Shown here: positions 46,266 through 55,459 of the stretch, piece by piece | Numbering within the stretch: position 1 is the first letter of the stretch | Layout: each line of letters opens with the position of its first letter | From: Halanaerobacter jeridensis | GTDB taxonomy: Bacteria > Bacillota > Halanaerobiia > Halobacteroidales > Halobacteroidaceae | Assembly: GCF_016908315.1 (NCBI RefSeq) | Contig: NZ_JAFBDQ010000004.1 | Span: 62,001 to 126,000 of the forward strand | Reading direction: 5' to 3' | Length of the DNA stretch: 64,000 bases | Program-made: the position numbers and the translations under genes | Notes under the pieces: generated by a model | The model's database searches: none | Seen by the model: the letters and a program-made list of their open reading frames with translations, nothing else | What the model was told of the DNA's origin: nothing

Positions 46266-46836
46266 TCCGCAGTATACTTGTAGTGCTACTAAACCAAAAG
46301 ATTATCCTCGTCATATGCTGCCGGAGATTGCTTTAGCAGGTCGCTCTAATGTAGGAAAGTCTTCGTTGATTAATAGGTTGGTTAATCATAAAAAACTAGC
46401 TCGAACAAGTTCTAAACCAGGAAAGACCCAAAGTATTAACTTTTATCAAATGGATCGTAAGTTTTATTTTGTTGATTTACCTGGTTATGGATTTGCTAAA
46501 GTGCCTGACCATGTTAAAGATGAATGGGGCACAATGATTGAAACTTATTTATTCAACCGACGTAATTTAGAGGGCGTAATTTTATTGGTTGATGCTCGTC
46601 ATAAACCAACTAATGATGATCAAATGATGTATGATTGGTTACTTGAAATGAAAGTTCCTACTTTAGTGGTGGCTACTAAATTTGATAAGGTGAAAAAAAG
46701 TAAACGTCAAAAACAAGAGAAATTAATTAAAGAAACATTAGAATTAACTGATTTTACTAAATTCACTTTCTTTTCTGCTGAAACTGGGGATGGAAAGAAA
46801 GAAGTATTTAAATTTATTAATCAATTTATAGATTAA
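46252..46836 (+). CDS. engB: Ribosome biogenesis GTPase EngB/YsxC
   Basis: A 194-residue GTPase required for large-subunit assembly. G1 'AGRSNVGKSSLINRL', the G2 Thr in 'SKPGKTQSINFY', G3 'DLPGYGFAKVP', G4 'TKFD' and G5 'FFSAETGDG' are all present. It overlaps the end of lon and has GAGGAGGAAG as ribosome site within lon, so the two are translationally linked, as in many Firmicutes. Confidence 0.94.
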   Translation: MKINNPQYTCSATKPKDYPRHMLPEIALAGRSNVGKSSLINRLVNHKKLARTSSKPGKTQSINFYQMDRKFYFVDLPGYGFAKVPDHVKDEWGTMIETYLFNRRNLEGVILLVDARHKPTNDDQMMYDWLLEMKVPTLVVATKFDKVKKSKRQKQEKLIKETLELTDFTKFTFFSAETGDGKKEVFKFINQFID

Positions 46837-46844
46837 TGCTAGTT

Positions 46845-46887
46845 AAGGGTAGTAGATGTTAAAACATCTACTGGCCTTATTTTTTTT
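46845..46887 (+). terminator. Terminator of lon-engB
   Basis: AGTAGATGTT pairs with AACATCTACT around an AA loop; the outer AAGG/CCTT extends it, and eight Ts follow. Confidence 0.85.
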
Positions 46888-46905
46888 AGGGCGAGGAGGA
46901 AAAAA

Positions 46906-47808
46906 ATGGATAGGATAAAAGTTTGGATTACTGCTTTTAGACCCTTTTCTTTTACGGCTACTATAATCCCAGTGTTGTTAGGTACAGTATTAGCAGTTGT
47001 TGATTTAGGTAGAGTTAATTACTATTCATTTTTAGTAGTTTTAATTGGTGTTTTACTCTTGCATAGTGGTACAAATTTAATTAATGACTATTATGATTAT
47101 CGTAATGGAGTAGATAGTAAAGAATATCCAGGGGGGAGCGGATTTGTACCAGGAGATATTATCTTAGCTTATCAATTGCGTGTTGCAGCATTAATTTGTT
47201 TTAGCTTATCATTTTTGTTGGCGCTATATTTGATTTATCAGCAGGGATTAGTTATTGCTCTTATATTTGGAATAGGGATAGCAGGTGGCTATTTTTATAC
47301 TGCTGGGCCAATTAATTATAAGTACTATGCTTTAGGAGTGCCGGGAGTTTTTATTTTGCTAGGACCAATTTTAGTAGGTATTAGTTACTATGTTCAGACT
47401 GCTAGTTATAATAATCGAGTTTTTTTAGTCTCGCTACCAGTGGCGTTATTAGTGAGTGCTATATTACATAGCAATGATTTAAGGGATATGGAACATGATT
47501 CTGAAGTAGGAATTAATACTTTAGCTAATATTTTAGATCGTAAATTGGCGGGCCAACTTTATTTTTGGCTTTTGGGTTTGGCTTATTTTTTAATTTGTTA
47601 TTTGATTTTAAGAGGTGTATTGCCCTTGTGGGCTTTAATTACTTTAATTACAGTTCCTCAAGCAGCAGAGAATGTAGCAATTATTATTTTTTCTCAGGAA
47701 AATAGGCGAAGTAAAGTTGAAGAACTGGAAAGAAAAACTGCAAATTTGCATTTTAAATTTGGTTTATTATTGGTATTATCTTTATTGAGTTCTAATTTAT
47801 TAAGTTAG
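46906..47808 (+). CDS. UbiA-family prenyltransferase (MenA-like)
   Basis: A 300-residue protein with eight to nine membrane segments. The two Asp-rich prenyl-diphosphate/magnesium motifs are 'NLINDYYDYRNGVDS' and 'NDLRDMEHDSEVG'. This pattern, with 'ITAFRPFSFTATIIPVLLG' at the start, is closest to 1,4-dihydroxy-2-naphthoate polyprenyltransferase (MenA). No other menaquinone gene is nearby, so the acceptor is uncertain; a lipid-linked quinone or another aromatic product is possible. GAGGAGG precedes the ATG, and the next gene follows after eight bases. Confidence 0.75.
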   Translation: MDRIKVWITAFRPFSFTATIIPVLLGTVLAVVDLGRVNYYSFLVVLIGVLLLHSGTNLINDYYDYRNGVDSKEYPGGSGFVPGDIILAYQLRVAALICFSLSFLLALYLIYQQGLVIALIFGIGIAGGYFYTAGPINYKYYALGVPGVFILLGPILVGISYYVQTASYNNRVFLVSLPVALLVSAILHSNDLRDMEHDSEVGINTLANILDRKLAGQLYFWLLGLAYFLICYLILRGVLPLWALITLITVPQAAENVAIIIFSQENRRSKVEELERKTANLHFKFGLLLVLSLLSSNLLS

Positions 47809-47816
47809 GAGTTATT

Positions 47817-48422
47817 ATGGATAAAAAATCATTTTTATTGGTAATTGCAATAGTAGTTAATTTGTTGTGGTATTTTGTTTTTAATAGTAGTTTGTTTAAC
47901 TTTTGGCTGCGCTTAGTGGTAGCTATAGTAGTGTTAAATGTAATAGCTTTTAGTTATCAAAGTTATAATTTTAGTTTTGAATTATCTGATATTACTTGGG
48001 GCTTTATTTCAGCAGTGGTTTTGTATTTGATTTTTGTACTGGGGAGAGAGCTTAGTGAAGTATTGTTTGCAGGAAGTCGAGCTCAGATAATGAGTGTTTA
48101 TGTGTTAAAAGCGGAAAGTAATTTGCTGGTGATTAGTGGTGTATTATTAGTAGTAGGAGCAGGAGAAGAACTGTTTTGGCGTGGGTTTTGGCAGCAGAAT
48201 TTGGTACATGAATTTGGCCCTGTAGTAGGGTTTATACTTGCTAGCCTTAGTTATGGATTAGTTCATTTATGGACTGGAAATTTTATATTAGTATTGGCTG
48301 CTTTAACTGCAGGCTTATTTTGGGGTTATCTCTTTTTAAAGACTAAATCAATAACTATGGTTGTTATCTCTCATATTGTGTGGGATATACTAATATTTGT
48401 AGTAGTTCCTTTAAATTTTTAA
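47817..48422 (+). CDS. CPBP-family intramembrane metalloprotease
   Basis: A 201-residue membrane protein with about seven hydrophobic segments. The CPBP/Abi motifs are present: 'GAGEELFWRGFWQQNL' (EExxxR), 'SYGLVHLWTG' (FxxxH type) and 'ISHIVWDI' (HxxxD). Relatives process prenylated proteins or act in bacteriocin immunity; the role here is unknown, though co-transcription with a prenyltransferase is notable. AGGAG lies at the end of the previous gene. Confidence 0.82.
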   Translation: MDKKSFLLVIAIVVNLLWYFVFNSSLFNFWLRLVVAIVVLNVIAFSYQSYNFSFELSDITWGFISAVVLYLIFVLGRELSEVLFAGSRAQIMSVYVLKAESNLLVISGVLLVVGAGEELFWRGFWQQNLVHEFGPVVGFILASLSYGLVHLWTGNFILVLAALTAGLFWGYLFLKTKSITMVVISHIVWDILIFVVVPLNF

Positions 48423-48451
48423 TTGACAAGCTGGATAATAAATTATATTAT
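48423..48451 (+). promoter_or_regulatory. Promoter of the valine T-box transcript
   Basis: TTGACA (48423-48428) and TATTAT (48446-48451), 17-bp spacer, starting immediately after the CPBP gene stop codon. Confidence 0.8.
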
Positions 48452-48472
48452 TATAAATAGAATATAATAATG

Positions 48473-48707
48473 ATAAAAGCAATGATAGAGAGAAGTAAAT
48501 TAATCTCTTCTACTTAAGAGAGGTTTACCCAATGGCTGAGAGGTGACTGTAGAATATTAATTGAAGTAGCTCTGGAGCTGTCAAACTGAAATGGAATTAG
48601 GTTTGATCGGTACTGACCGTTAACAGTTGAGCGCCGATAGGAATTAAGGTGGCACCGCGAAAGTCAACTGCTCTTTCGTCCTTAAACAGGGATGAAAGGG
48701 TTTTTTT
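48473..48707 (+). promoter_or_regulatory. T-box riboswitch, probable valine (GUA) specifier
   Basis: The T-box core AAGGTGGCACCGCGA (48646-48660) is unmistakable. The terminator CTTTCGTCC (48673-48681) with GGATGAAAG (48690-48698) and seven Ts follows. The stem I side shows GAGAAGTAAA, AAGAGAGG (AG-bulge type) and 'GGCTGAGAGGTG' (distal loop), then 'TTGAAGTAGCTCTGGAGCTG', in which the usual GAA-specifier arrangement places GTA at 48566-48568, a valine codon. It should let transcription continue when tRNA-Val is uncharged. The next gene is a GNAT; valS lies 870 bp further on. Confidence 0.85.
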
Positions 48708-48728
48708 AATTTAATGGTAGGTGACAAT

Positions 48729-49310
48729 ATGCTTAGAGATAAGGTTTTTGCAGAGTTCCCGGAATTGGAAACAGAGCGGCTGAGGTTGAGAAAATTAAAG
48801 TTAAGTGATGCTGAGGAATTGTTTAAAGTTTTTTCTAATCCTAAAGTGATGAAATATTATAACTTGTACCCTTTTGATTCTTTGGCCCAGGCTAAAGAAT
48901 TAATTAGGAATTATTCAGATGGATTTGAAGAACAAAGAGTGTTGCGCTGGGGATTAGAACACAAAGAAAAGGAAAAAATAATTGGTAGTTGTGGGATTTA
49001 TGATTGGAGAGAACACTTCTGCCGAGCAACAGTTGGTTATGAATTAGGGACTAAATATTGGGAACAAGGCTTTATGAGTGAAACTTTGACAGAGATTATC
49101 CGCTTTGGATTTAGACGGATGAGATTAAACCGGATTCAGGCTTTAGTAGAACCACCGAATGAGGCTTCGCGGCAGTTATTGACTAGCATGGGTTTTAAAG
49201 AAGAAGGTTTACTGCGCAATTACATGTTTTATAAAGGTGAATATAAAGATTTAATAATGTATTCGTTACTAAGGAAGGATTTTGTTTTAAAGTGTAGCTG
49301 GCAGGATTGA
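48729..49310 (+). CDS. GNAT acetyltransferase, RimJ/RimL-like
   Basis: A 193-residue N-acetyltransferase. It opens 'LETERLRLRKLKLSDAEELF', typical of the RimJ/RimL group, and has the acetyl-CoA loop region 'VGYELGTKYWEQGFMSETL' and 'NRIQALVEPPNEASRQLLTSMGFKEEGLLRNY'. Substrate unknown; ribosomal proteins or other N-termini are usual for the group. ATG 48729 follows AGGTGA; ATG 48714 lies before it. It is the first gene behind the valine T-box. Its last residues 'KCSWQD' and stop codon are encoded by the edge of a foldback repeat. Confidence 0.82.
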   Translation: MLRDKVFAEFPELETERLRLRKLKLSDAEELFKVFSNPKVMKYYNLYPFDSLAQAKELIRNYSDGFEEQRVLRWGLEHKEKEKIIGSCGIYDWREHFCRATVGYELGTKYWEQGFMSETLTEIIRFGFRRMRLNRIQALVEPPNEASRQLLTSMGFKEEGLLRNYMFYKGEYKDLIMYSLLRKDFVLKCSWQD

Positions 49311-49555
49311 GATAAAATCATTTTTTATCAGACGTCATTAAGAGACATTATCAAACTAGATTTGAAGTCGTTGCGAAATTATTTTATCTCAATCCAAAGT
49401 AGTCTTACTTTAAGTGTGGGGGCAGTGATTGTTTTAGCAAGGCAGACTTATCTTAATAGTGGAGGTAGTGACTGTACTATTTTGCAATTTTTTGGCTTTT
49501 GATTGTGCTTTTTGGTTTTGAATTTAACTGCTTAACTGTCTTACTGTTTAACTAT
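49289..49555 (+). repeat. Foldback intergenic repeat, copy 2 (internally shortened)
   Basis: It begins AAAGTGTAGC inside the GNAT gene end, then GGATTGAGATAAAA (49304-49317) and its inverse TTTTATCTCAATCC (49382-49395), then 'AGTCTTACTTTAAGTGTGGG'. The centre is about 95 bp shorter than in copy 3. The flank carries a diverged duplicate of the 'GGCAGTCTTACTTTAAG...' tail and ends in 'AACTGCTTAACTGTCTTACT'. It fills the gap between the GNAT gene and valS. Confidence 0.75.
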
Positions 49556-49579
49556 ATTATGTAAGGGGGAATATAAAAA

Positions 49580-52237
49580 ATGAGTCAAGAAAATTTATCA
49601 ACAACTTATAATCCAGATCAGGTTGAGAAAAAATGGTATGAGCATTGGGAAGAACAGAATTATTTTCATCCCGAGGTAGATGAAGACAAAGAGTCATTTA
49701 CTATTATGATGCCTCCACCGAATGTAACGGGGGAATTACATATTGGTCATGCTTTGACTATGACTTTTCAAGATATTTTAACGCGTTGGAAAAGAATGCA
49801 GGGGTATCAGGCATTATGGTTGCCAGGTACTGATCATGCTAGTATTGCTACAGAAGTTAAAGTAGTTAATAAAATGAGAGAAGAAGAAGGCGTTAGTAAA
49901 GAAGATGTTGGGCGTGATGGATTTTTAGACCGTGCTTGGGATTGGAAAGAAGAGTATGGTAATACAATTACTAATCAGTTAACCAAATTAGGTGTTTCTT
50001 GTGATTGGGAACGCGAGAGCTTTACTATGGATGAAGATCTTAATAAAGCAGTGCGAGAAGCATTTGTACAGTTATATGATAAAGAATTGATTTATCAAGG
50101 TGACTATATTATTAATTGGTGTCCTGACTGTCATACTACTTTATCTGATATTGAAGTAGAGCATGAAGATAAAGAAGGAAAACTTTATCATATTCGCTAT
50201 AATTTCAAAGATAAAGATGATTATATTGAAGTTGCTACAACTCGTCCTGAAACAATGCTGGGAGATACTGCTATAGCAGTTGATCCTGATGATGAACGTT
50301 ATCAAGATTTGATTGGTGAAGAAGTAGTTGTACCAATAGTAAATAGAACAATTAAGATTATTGCAGATGAATATGTTGATTCTGAATTTGGAACAGGAAT
50401 GGTGAAGGTAACACCTGCTCATGATCCAAATGACTTTGAAATGGGCGAAAGAAATGACTTAGAAGTTATTAAAGTAATTAATGATGATGCACAGATGACA
50501 GAAGCTGCTGGGAAATATGAAGGCATGGATCGTTATGAATGTCGGACACAATTAGTTGATGATTTAAAATCTGCAGGATTGATTGAAAAGATAGAAGAAC
50601 ATGAACATTCTGTGGGCCAATGTTACCGCTGTGATACAGTAGTTGAACCATTAGTTTCTAAGCAGTGGTTTGTGGCAATGGATGACTTAGCAGAACCTGC
50701 TATTGAAGCTGTTAAAAATGACGATATTAACTTTATTCCTGATCGCTTTGATAAAGTATACTTTAATTGGATGGAAAACATCCGTGATTGGTGTATTTCT
50801 CGTCAGTTGTGGTGGGGACATCAGATTCCAGTCTGGTACTGTAAAGACTGTGATGAAGTAATTGTGCAGACTGAAGATCCAGATGAATGTCCTGCCTGTG
50901 GTAGTACTAACTTGAAGCAAGATGAAGATGTATTAGATACTTGGTTTAGTTCTGGATTGTGGCCGTTTTCTACTTTAGGTTGGCCTGATGGAAATGGGGA
51001 ATTAGACTTTTTCTATCCGACTGATGTACTAGTTACTGGAAGAGATATTATCTTCTTCTGGGTAGCACGAATGATCTTTATGGGATTAGAGTTTACAGAT
51101 GAAGAACCATTTGAAGATATTTATATTCACGGCTTAGTTCGTGACTCTCAAGGGCGAAAAATGAGTAAATCATTAGGTAATGGTGTTGACCCAATTGAAG
51201 TAATTGATCAATTTGGTGCGGACACATTACGCTTTACTTTAATTACTGGTAATACGCCTGGTAATGATATTAGATATCGAGAAGAACGAGTTGAAGCAAG
51301 CCGTAATTTTGCTAATAAATTGTGGAATGCATCGCGTTTTGCTTTGATGAACTTGGAAGACTTTGATATAGATGAAATTGACTTTGGCAGCTTAAAATAT
51401 ACTTTAGCCGACCAATGGATGTTAAGTAGATTAAATAAGAAGATCAAACAAATTACTGACTTATTAGAAGATTATCAGTTTGGGCAAGTTTCACAAGAAC
51501 TATATGACTTTGTGTGGAATGAATTCTGTGATTGGTATATTGAATTAATTAAGCCGAGATTATACCAAGATGAAGACAAAGCTGCTTATCAAACTGCTCA
51601 GTATGTAGCTTGGTATACGTTAAATAGTATTTTGAAGTTATTACATCCAGTGATGCCGTTTATCACGGAGGAAATTTGGGAACATTTACCTGGTGTAGAA
51701 GGTAGTATTATGGTTGCACAGTGGCCGGAACCAGATAGTATTTCTATTAATGACAAAGCTGAAAAGAAGATGGAACTTGTCATGGATGTGATTAGAAGCA
51801 TCAGAAATATCAGAAATGAAATGAAAGTTAATCCTGGCAAAGAAATCACTGCAATTTTAACGTCTGATGTATCGGAAAAGCTAGAGATTTTGGAAGAAGG
51901 GCAGGATTATATTGCTGATTTAGCTAATGTAGAGGACTTAACAATTACTGAAGAGTTAGAAGAAGAGCCTGATAAAGCTTCAACTGCGATTACAAGTGAA
52001 GTAAAGGTAATTCTTCCTTTAGCTGATTTAGTGAATATTGAGAAAGAAATTGAGCGTTTAGAAGATGAGATTGAAGAAATGGAATTTGAAATCAATCGTG
52101 CTGAAGGTAAATTAGCGAATGAAGGTTTTGTCAATAATGCACCGGATCACTTAGTTGAAGAAGAACGAGAAAAGAAAGAAGAATATACGAAAAAGAAAGA
52201 GCAGTTAGAAGAAAAATTAGCTGAATTAAAAGAATAA
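49580..52237 (+). CDS. valS: Valyl-tRNA synthetase
   Basis: An 885-residue class Ia synthetase that charges tRNA-Val. The HIGH motif is in 'PPPNVTGELHIGHALTM', the CP1 editing domain contains 'EVATTRPETMLGDTAIAV', the KMSKS loop is 'GRKMSKSLGNG', and the C-terminal coiled coil begins near residue 820 ('LVNIEKEIERLEDEIEEME'). Length and order are standard. GGGGGA precedes the ATG. No promoter is obvious in the repeat upstream, so expression may depend on read-through from the valine T-box and GNAT gene. Confidence 0.96.
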   Translation: MSQENLSTTYNPDQVEKKWYEHWEEQNYFHPEVDEDKESFTIMMPPPNVTGELHIGHALTMTFQDILTRWKRMQGYQALWLPGTDHASIATEVKVVNKMREEEGVSKEDVGRDGFLDRAWDWKEEYGNTITNQLTKLGVSCDWERESFTMDEDLNKAVREAFVQLYDKELIYQGDYIINWCPDCHTTLSDIEVEHEDKEGKLYHIRYNFKDKDDYIEVATTRPETMLGDTAIAVDPDDERYQDLIGEEVVVPIVNRTIKIIADEYVDSEFGTGMVKVTPAHDPNDFEMGERNDLEVIKVINDDAQMTEAAGKYEGMDRYECRTQLVDDLKSAGLIEKIEEHEHSVGQCYRCDTVVEPLVSKQWFVAMDDLAEPAIEAVKNDDINFIPDRFDKVYFNWMENIRDWCISRQLWWGHQIPVWYCKDCDEVIVQTEDPDECPACGSTNLKQDEDVLDTWFSSGLWPFSTLGWPDGNGELDFFYPTDVLVTGRDIIFFWVARMIFMGLEFTDEEPFEDIYIHGLVRDSQGRKMSKSLGNGVDPIEVIDQFGADTLRFTLITGNTPGNDIRYREERVEASRNFANKLWNASRFALMNLEDFDIDEIDFGSLKYTLADQWMLSRLNKKIKQITDLLEDYQFGQVSQELYDFVWNEFCDWYIELIKPRLYQDEDKAAYQTAQYVAWYTLNSILKLLHPVMPFITEEIWEHLPGVEGSIMVAQWPEPDSISINDKAEKKMELVMDVIRSIRNIRNEMKVNPGKEITAILTSDVSEKLEILEEGQDYIADLANVEDLTITEELEEEPDKASTAITSEVKVILPLADLVNIEKEIERLEDEIEEMEFEINRAEGKLANEGFVNNAPDHLVEEEREKKEEYTKKKEQLEEKLAELKE

Positions 52238-52263
52238 AGTAAAAAATAATAAATATTTAGTTA

Positions 52264-52299
52264 GACAGTCCTCTCTTAATAGGGGGCTGTTTTTTTATA
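52264..52299 (+). terminator. Terminator of valS
   Basis: ACAGTCCTCT...AGGGGGCTGT hairpin (with G-U pairs and one mismatch) followed by seven Ts. Confidence 0.8.
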
Positions 52300-52324
52300 C
52301 CTTAATTACAATATTATACTTTTT

Positions 52325-52353
52325 TTGAAATTATAGTATATAAATATTATAAT
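52325..52353 (+). promoter_or_regulatory. Promoter of the lipoprotein/LRR operon
   Basis: TTGAAA (52325-52330) and TATAAT (52348-52353), 17-bp spacer. Confidence 0.8.
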
Positions 52354-52409
52354 GAAATAAAGCTAAGTTTTAAAGAGATAAAAGGTCAAAGTATTTTGGA
52401 GGGCTAAAA

Positions 52410-52961
52410 ATGAAAAAAATTTGTATAAGTGGTTTTTTGTTAGTTTTAATAGTTTTTTTAGTTAGTTGTGGTGTATCTGCTAATGTATTTAACTGGAAAT
52501 ATTACGAAACTGATAATTTTGTTGTTTTCTACCAAGAGAAATACGATTGGAAAGCTAAAGAGGCATCATCTTATTCTGGGAGTGCAGAGCCGAGAGAATG
52601 TAAAATAACTATTTATACAGATAGACCTTCTACTATGCTAGCATTGGGGAATTATCAAAATCATTTTCAAGAAATAAGCGTGCATGAATTTACTCATTTA
52701 ACCCATTTAACTAATACTTCAGGACTCAGCTCTAAAATCACTTCTGTTTTAGGTAATACTTTTGCGCCTAATAACCATTCACCTACGTGGATAATTGAAG
52801 GGATTACTACTAATGAATCGGAGACAGCTGCTTATGAAGGGAGATTAAATCAGGGATATTATGATGCAGTAGTAGCAAGTAAAGCTAGTAGTGGAGAATT
52901 CCCATCAATCTTGGGGGCGGGATATAATCATGGTCATTTTCCTGGAAGAGGTTTATCTTGA
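52410..52961 (+). pseudogene. Truncated HEXXH metallopeptidase-like lipoprotein
   Basis: A 183-residue product with a lipoprotein signal ('LIVFLVSC', lipobox Cys20) and a zinc motif HEFTH in 'ISVHEFTHLTHLTN', followed by 'SPTWIIEGITTNESE' with a likely third ligand Glu. It looks like the beginning of a much longer secreted metallopeptidase of the type that carries a C-terminal beta-propeller, but stops soon after the zinc site ('GHFPGRGLS'). 'KEASSYSGSAEPRECKI' also seems shortened relative to such proteins. It could be a decayed gene or a short functional remnant. The promoter and ribosome site (GGAGGG) look intact. Confidence 0.55.
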
Positions 52962-53023
52962 ATTTAAGACAGATGCTATTTTGCCTGGACTTTAAATCTA
53001 TTTTATCTAGGGGGAGAGATGAT

Positions 53024-55459
53024 TTGATTAATAAAAAGCAGATTATAATATTTATAGTTTTATTAATAGTTGCTATTTCAAGTTTAGTGTTGATAAAGCA
53101 TCATTCAAAGAATGTAGAGAAAAGTTTATTAGATGAGAAAATAAAATTAAAAAGCATGATGAATTTAGAAAGAATTCCTATAAAAAATTTTGTTATGGCA
53201 GAAGATGATAATATATATACAGCTGAAATAAAAAATCAAAATTTAAATTTAAGTATTTATTCATTAGAGAATAATAATGTTCAAAGTGCTACTATTAATT
53301 TGCCACAAGATTTAAATTCTGCTGAAACGCTGATAGAAGTTAGCAAAGGTAATGTTTTTATATTTAATAAGGAAAAGTATTCAGTCTTAGTAGTAGATGA
53401 TAATAAAGATATACAGTTAATAGAGTTAGAAAACAAAGAAATTATTGTAAATGATGAAACTAAAAATATCGATCTAGTAATATTAGATAATTATCTTTAT
53501 TTATTTAATGAGTCTAAACAAAAAATTTATTGCTATAATATGCAAGGGCAGCTAATTAATCAAGCTAAGGTGCCAACTGGAAGAGAGGTCTTAAAATCTA
53601 ATAACAACTTATATGTTTTAACTGCTAAGGAGTTAATTAAATTCAATTCAGATTTAAATAAGCTAGAATTTCAATCAATTAATAAAGAAAAAATGACAGG
53701 CTATTTACAATATGCAATTTGTCAAGATTTATTAATAGCTCTTAACGAGAAAGAGTTAATGATTACAGATTTTAATAAATATTATAGGATTCCTGTGTCA
53801 GGTAAGTTGGGAAAAGGATTAGAAGATTTAGTTATTGGTGATTTAGATAGAGAGAAGTTGCAGTTGTTAAATTGTGATGATGAATTAGGGTTAGTAAATA
53901 GAAATAATAATCGAATTTATCAATTTGCAGTTGATAAATTAAATAAGTCATCATCGTTAATTAAAGATCCTAGATTAGAAAAAGAAGTTAGAGAAAAAAT
54001 AGGAAAGGGACAAGGTAAAATAAAACCAGCTGATGTAGAAAATATTAAGCAATTAGACCTTGATGTTTCAGACTTGGTTAGTATAAAAGGGCTAGAACAT
54101 TTTATTTCTTTAAAAATTCTAAATATACATTATGCACATTCGTTAGAAACCATAATGCCATTACGGGAATTACATAATTTGCGTGAGCTTTATCTTCCCT
54201 TTAGTAATATCCAAAAATTGCATCCTTTAGCAAAATTAAAGCAGTTAGAAGTGCTTGATTTAAAAAGAAATTATCCAGATGACTTAGAACCATTAAGTGA
54301 ATTATCTAATTTAAAAGATCTTGATTTGAATGCTAATAATATTAAAAGTATAGATTGTTTAAAAAACTTGAGTCAATTAGAAAGGCTTGATTTAAGTCAA
54401 AATCAAGTTAAAAATATAGAAGCATTGGGAAAGTTAAAAGAGTTACAACAGCTTAACTTATGTGGCAATAAAATAGAAGATATTTCTTCTTTAAGTAAAT
54501 TAACTAGATTACAAGAACTTCAATTACAAGGTAATGAAATAAAAGATATAACCCCATTAAAAGATTTAAAACAATTAAATAAGCTTATCATATCTCGAAC
54601 TTCAATTGAAAATATAACTCCGTTGAAGAACTTAACTAATTTAAAAATTCTGTATTTGCCTGAAATAAAGAGCAAATATTTAAAGGTATTATCTAATTTA
54701 AAATCGTTAGAAAAATTAAAACTTGAGGTAAATAGTATAATGAAGTCAACATATTTAGCTAACTTAAAGCAGCTAGAAAAATTAAATATTAAAGTAAAGG
54801 AGACAGCAAATTTAGATCAGTTAGAGAATTTAAAACAGTTAGAAGAATTGAGGATTCATAGTAATGAAAGGATAGAAAACATAGATGCAATAGCTGATTT
54901 AGAACAATTGAAAACTTTAAGTCTGTCTGGTGGTATAGATAATATCAGACCTATTTCTAATTTGAAAAGATTAACTTATTTTGCGGCTGATAGAAGTGGA
55001 GTTAAAGATATAAGTCCTTTAGCTAACTTGAAAAGTTTAGAGAAAGTTAGTTTAGAAGGCAATTATGTTGATAATATTACTCTGTTATCTAATCTAAACA
55101 ATTTAAATAATCTGAATTTATCGAGAAATAGAATAAGAGAAATAAAGTCTTTAAAAAAATTAAGCAGATTAGAAACTTTAGATTTAAGTAGTAACAAAAT
55201 TGAAACTTTACCCCACAATTTAAGATTAGAAAATTTAATGCAACTTAATTTATTTGATAATAAATTAAAAGATATCAAACCTTTATTACAACTACCTAAT
55301 TTAGAAAAAGTAGAGCTGAGAGAAAATCCATTGGAGTTAAGTAAGGGTAGTGAAGCTTATAAAGTTATTAAAAAATTAGAACAAAAAGGAGTTATAGTTT
55401 TTTACGACCGCAATGTGTATAATGAAAGAAATTGGGAGGAGTATGAGGAAAATGAATAA
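53024..55459 (+). CDS. Membrane-anchored leucine-rich-repeat protein
   Basis: An 811-residue protein: one N-terminal membrane anchor (about 4-25), an extracytoplasmic region to about residue 310 rich in beta-strand patterns ('KGNVFIFNKEKYSVLVVDDNKD', propeller-like), a short linker domain ('DPRLEKEVREKIGKGQGKI'), then roughly 20 SDS22/internalin-like repeats of about 22 residues ('LSNLKDLDLNANNIKSIDCL') and a cap ('LPNLEKVELRENPLEL'). It starts at TTG 53024 behind AGGGGGAGAG; the frame is open back to 52958 without a ribosome site. It overlaps the next gene by eight bases. Probably a protein-binding surface protein; partner unknown. Confidence 0.78.
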   Translation: MINKKQIIIFIVLLIVAISSLVLIKHHSKNVEKSLLDEKIKLKSMMNLERIPIKNFVMAEDDNIYTAEIKNQNLNLSIYSLENNNVQSATINLPQDLNSAETLIEVSKGNVFIFNKEKYSVLVVDDNKDIQLIELENKEIIVNDETKNIDLVILDNYLYLFNESKQKIYCYNMQGQLINQAKVPTGREVLKSNNNLYVLTAKELIKFNSDLNKLEFQSINKEKMTGYLQYAICQDLLIALNEKELMITDFNKYYRIPVSGKLGKGLEDLVIGDLDREKLQLLNCDDELGLVNRNNNRIYQFAVDKLNKSSSLIKDPRLEKEVREKIGKGQGKIKPADVENIKQLDLDVSDLVSIKGLEHFISLKILNIHYAHSLETIMPLRELHNLRELYLPFSNIQKLHPLAKLKQLEVLDLKRNYPDDLEPLSELSNLKDLDLNANNIKSIDCLKNLSQLERLDLSQNQVKNIEALGKLKELQQLNLCGNKIEDISSLSKLTRLQELQLQGNEIKDITPLKDLKQLNKLIISRTSIENITPLKNLTNLKILYLPEIKSKYLKVLSNLKSLEKLKLEVNSIMKSTYLANLKQLEKLNIKVKETANLDQLENLKQLEELRIHSNERIENIDAIADLEQLKTLSLSGGIDNIRPISNLKRLTYFAADRSGVKDISPLANLKSLEKVSLEGNYVDNITLLSNLNNLNNLNLSRNRIREIKSLKKLSRLETLDLSSNKIETLPHNLRLENLMQLNLFDNKLKDIKPLLQLPNLEKVELRENPLELSKGSEAYKVIKKLEQKGVIVFYDRNVYNERNWEEYEENE

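Noticed and set aside
52958-53023. 22-residue extension of the LRR protein upstream of TTG 53024
   Set aside because: No ribosome site before 52958; the membrane anchor would no longer be near the N-terminus, and AGGGGGAGAG fits TTG 53024.
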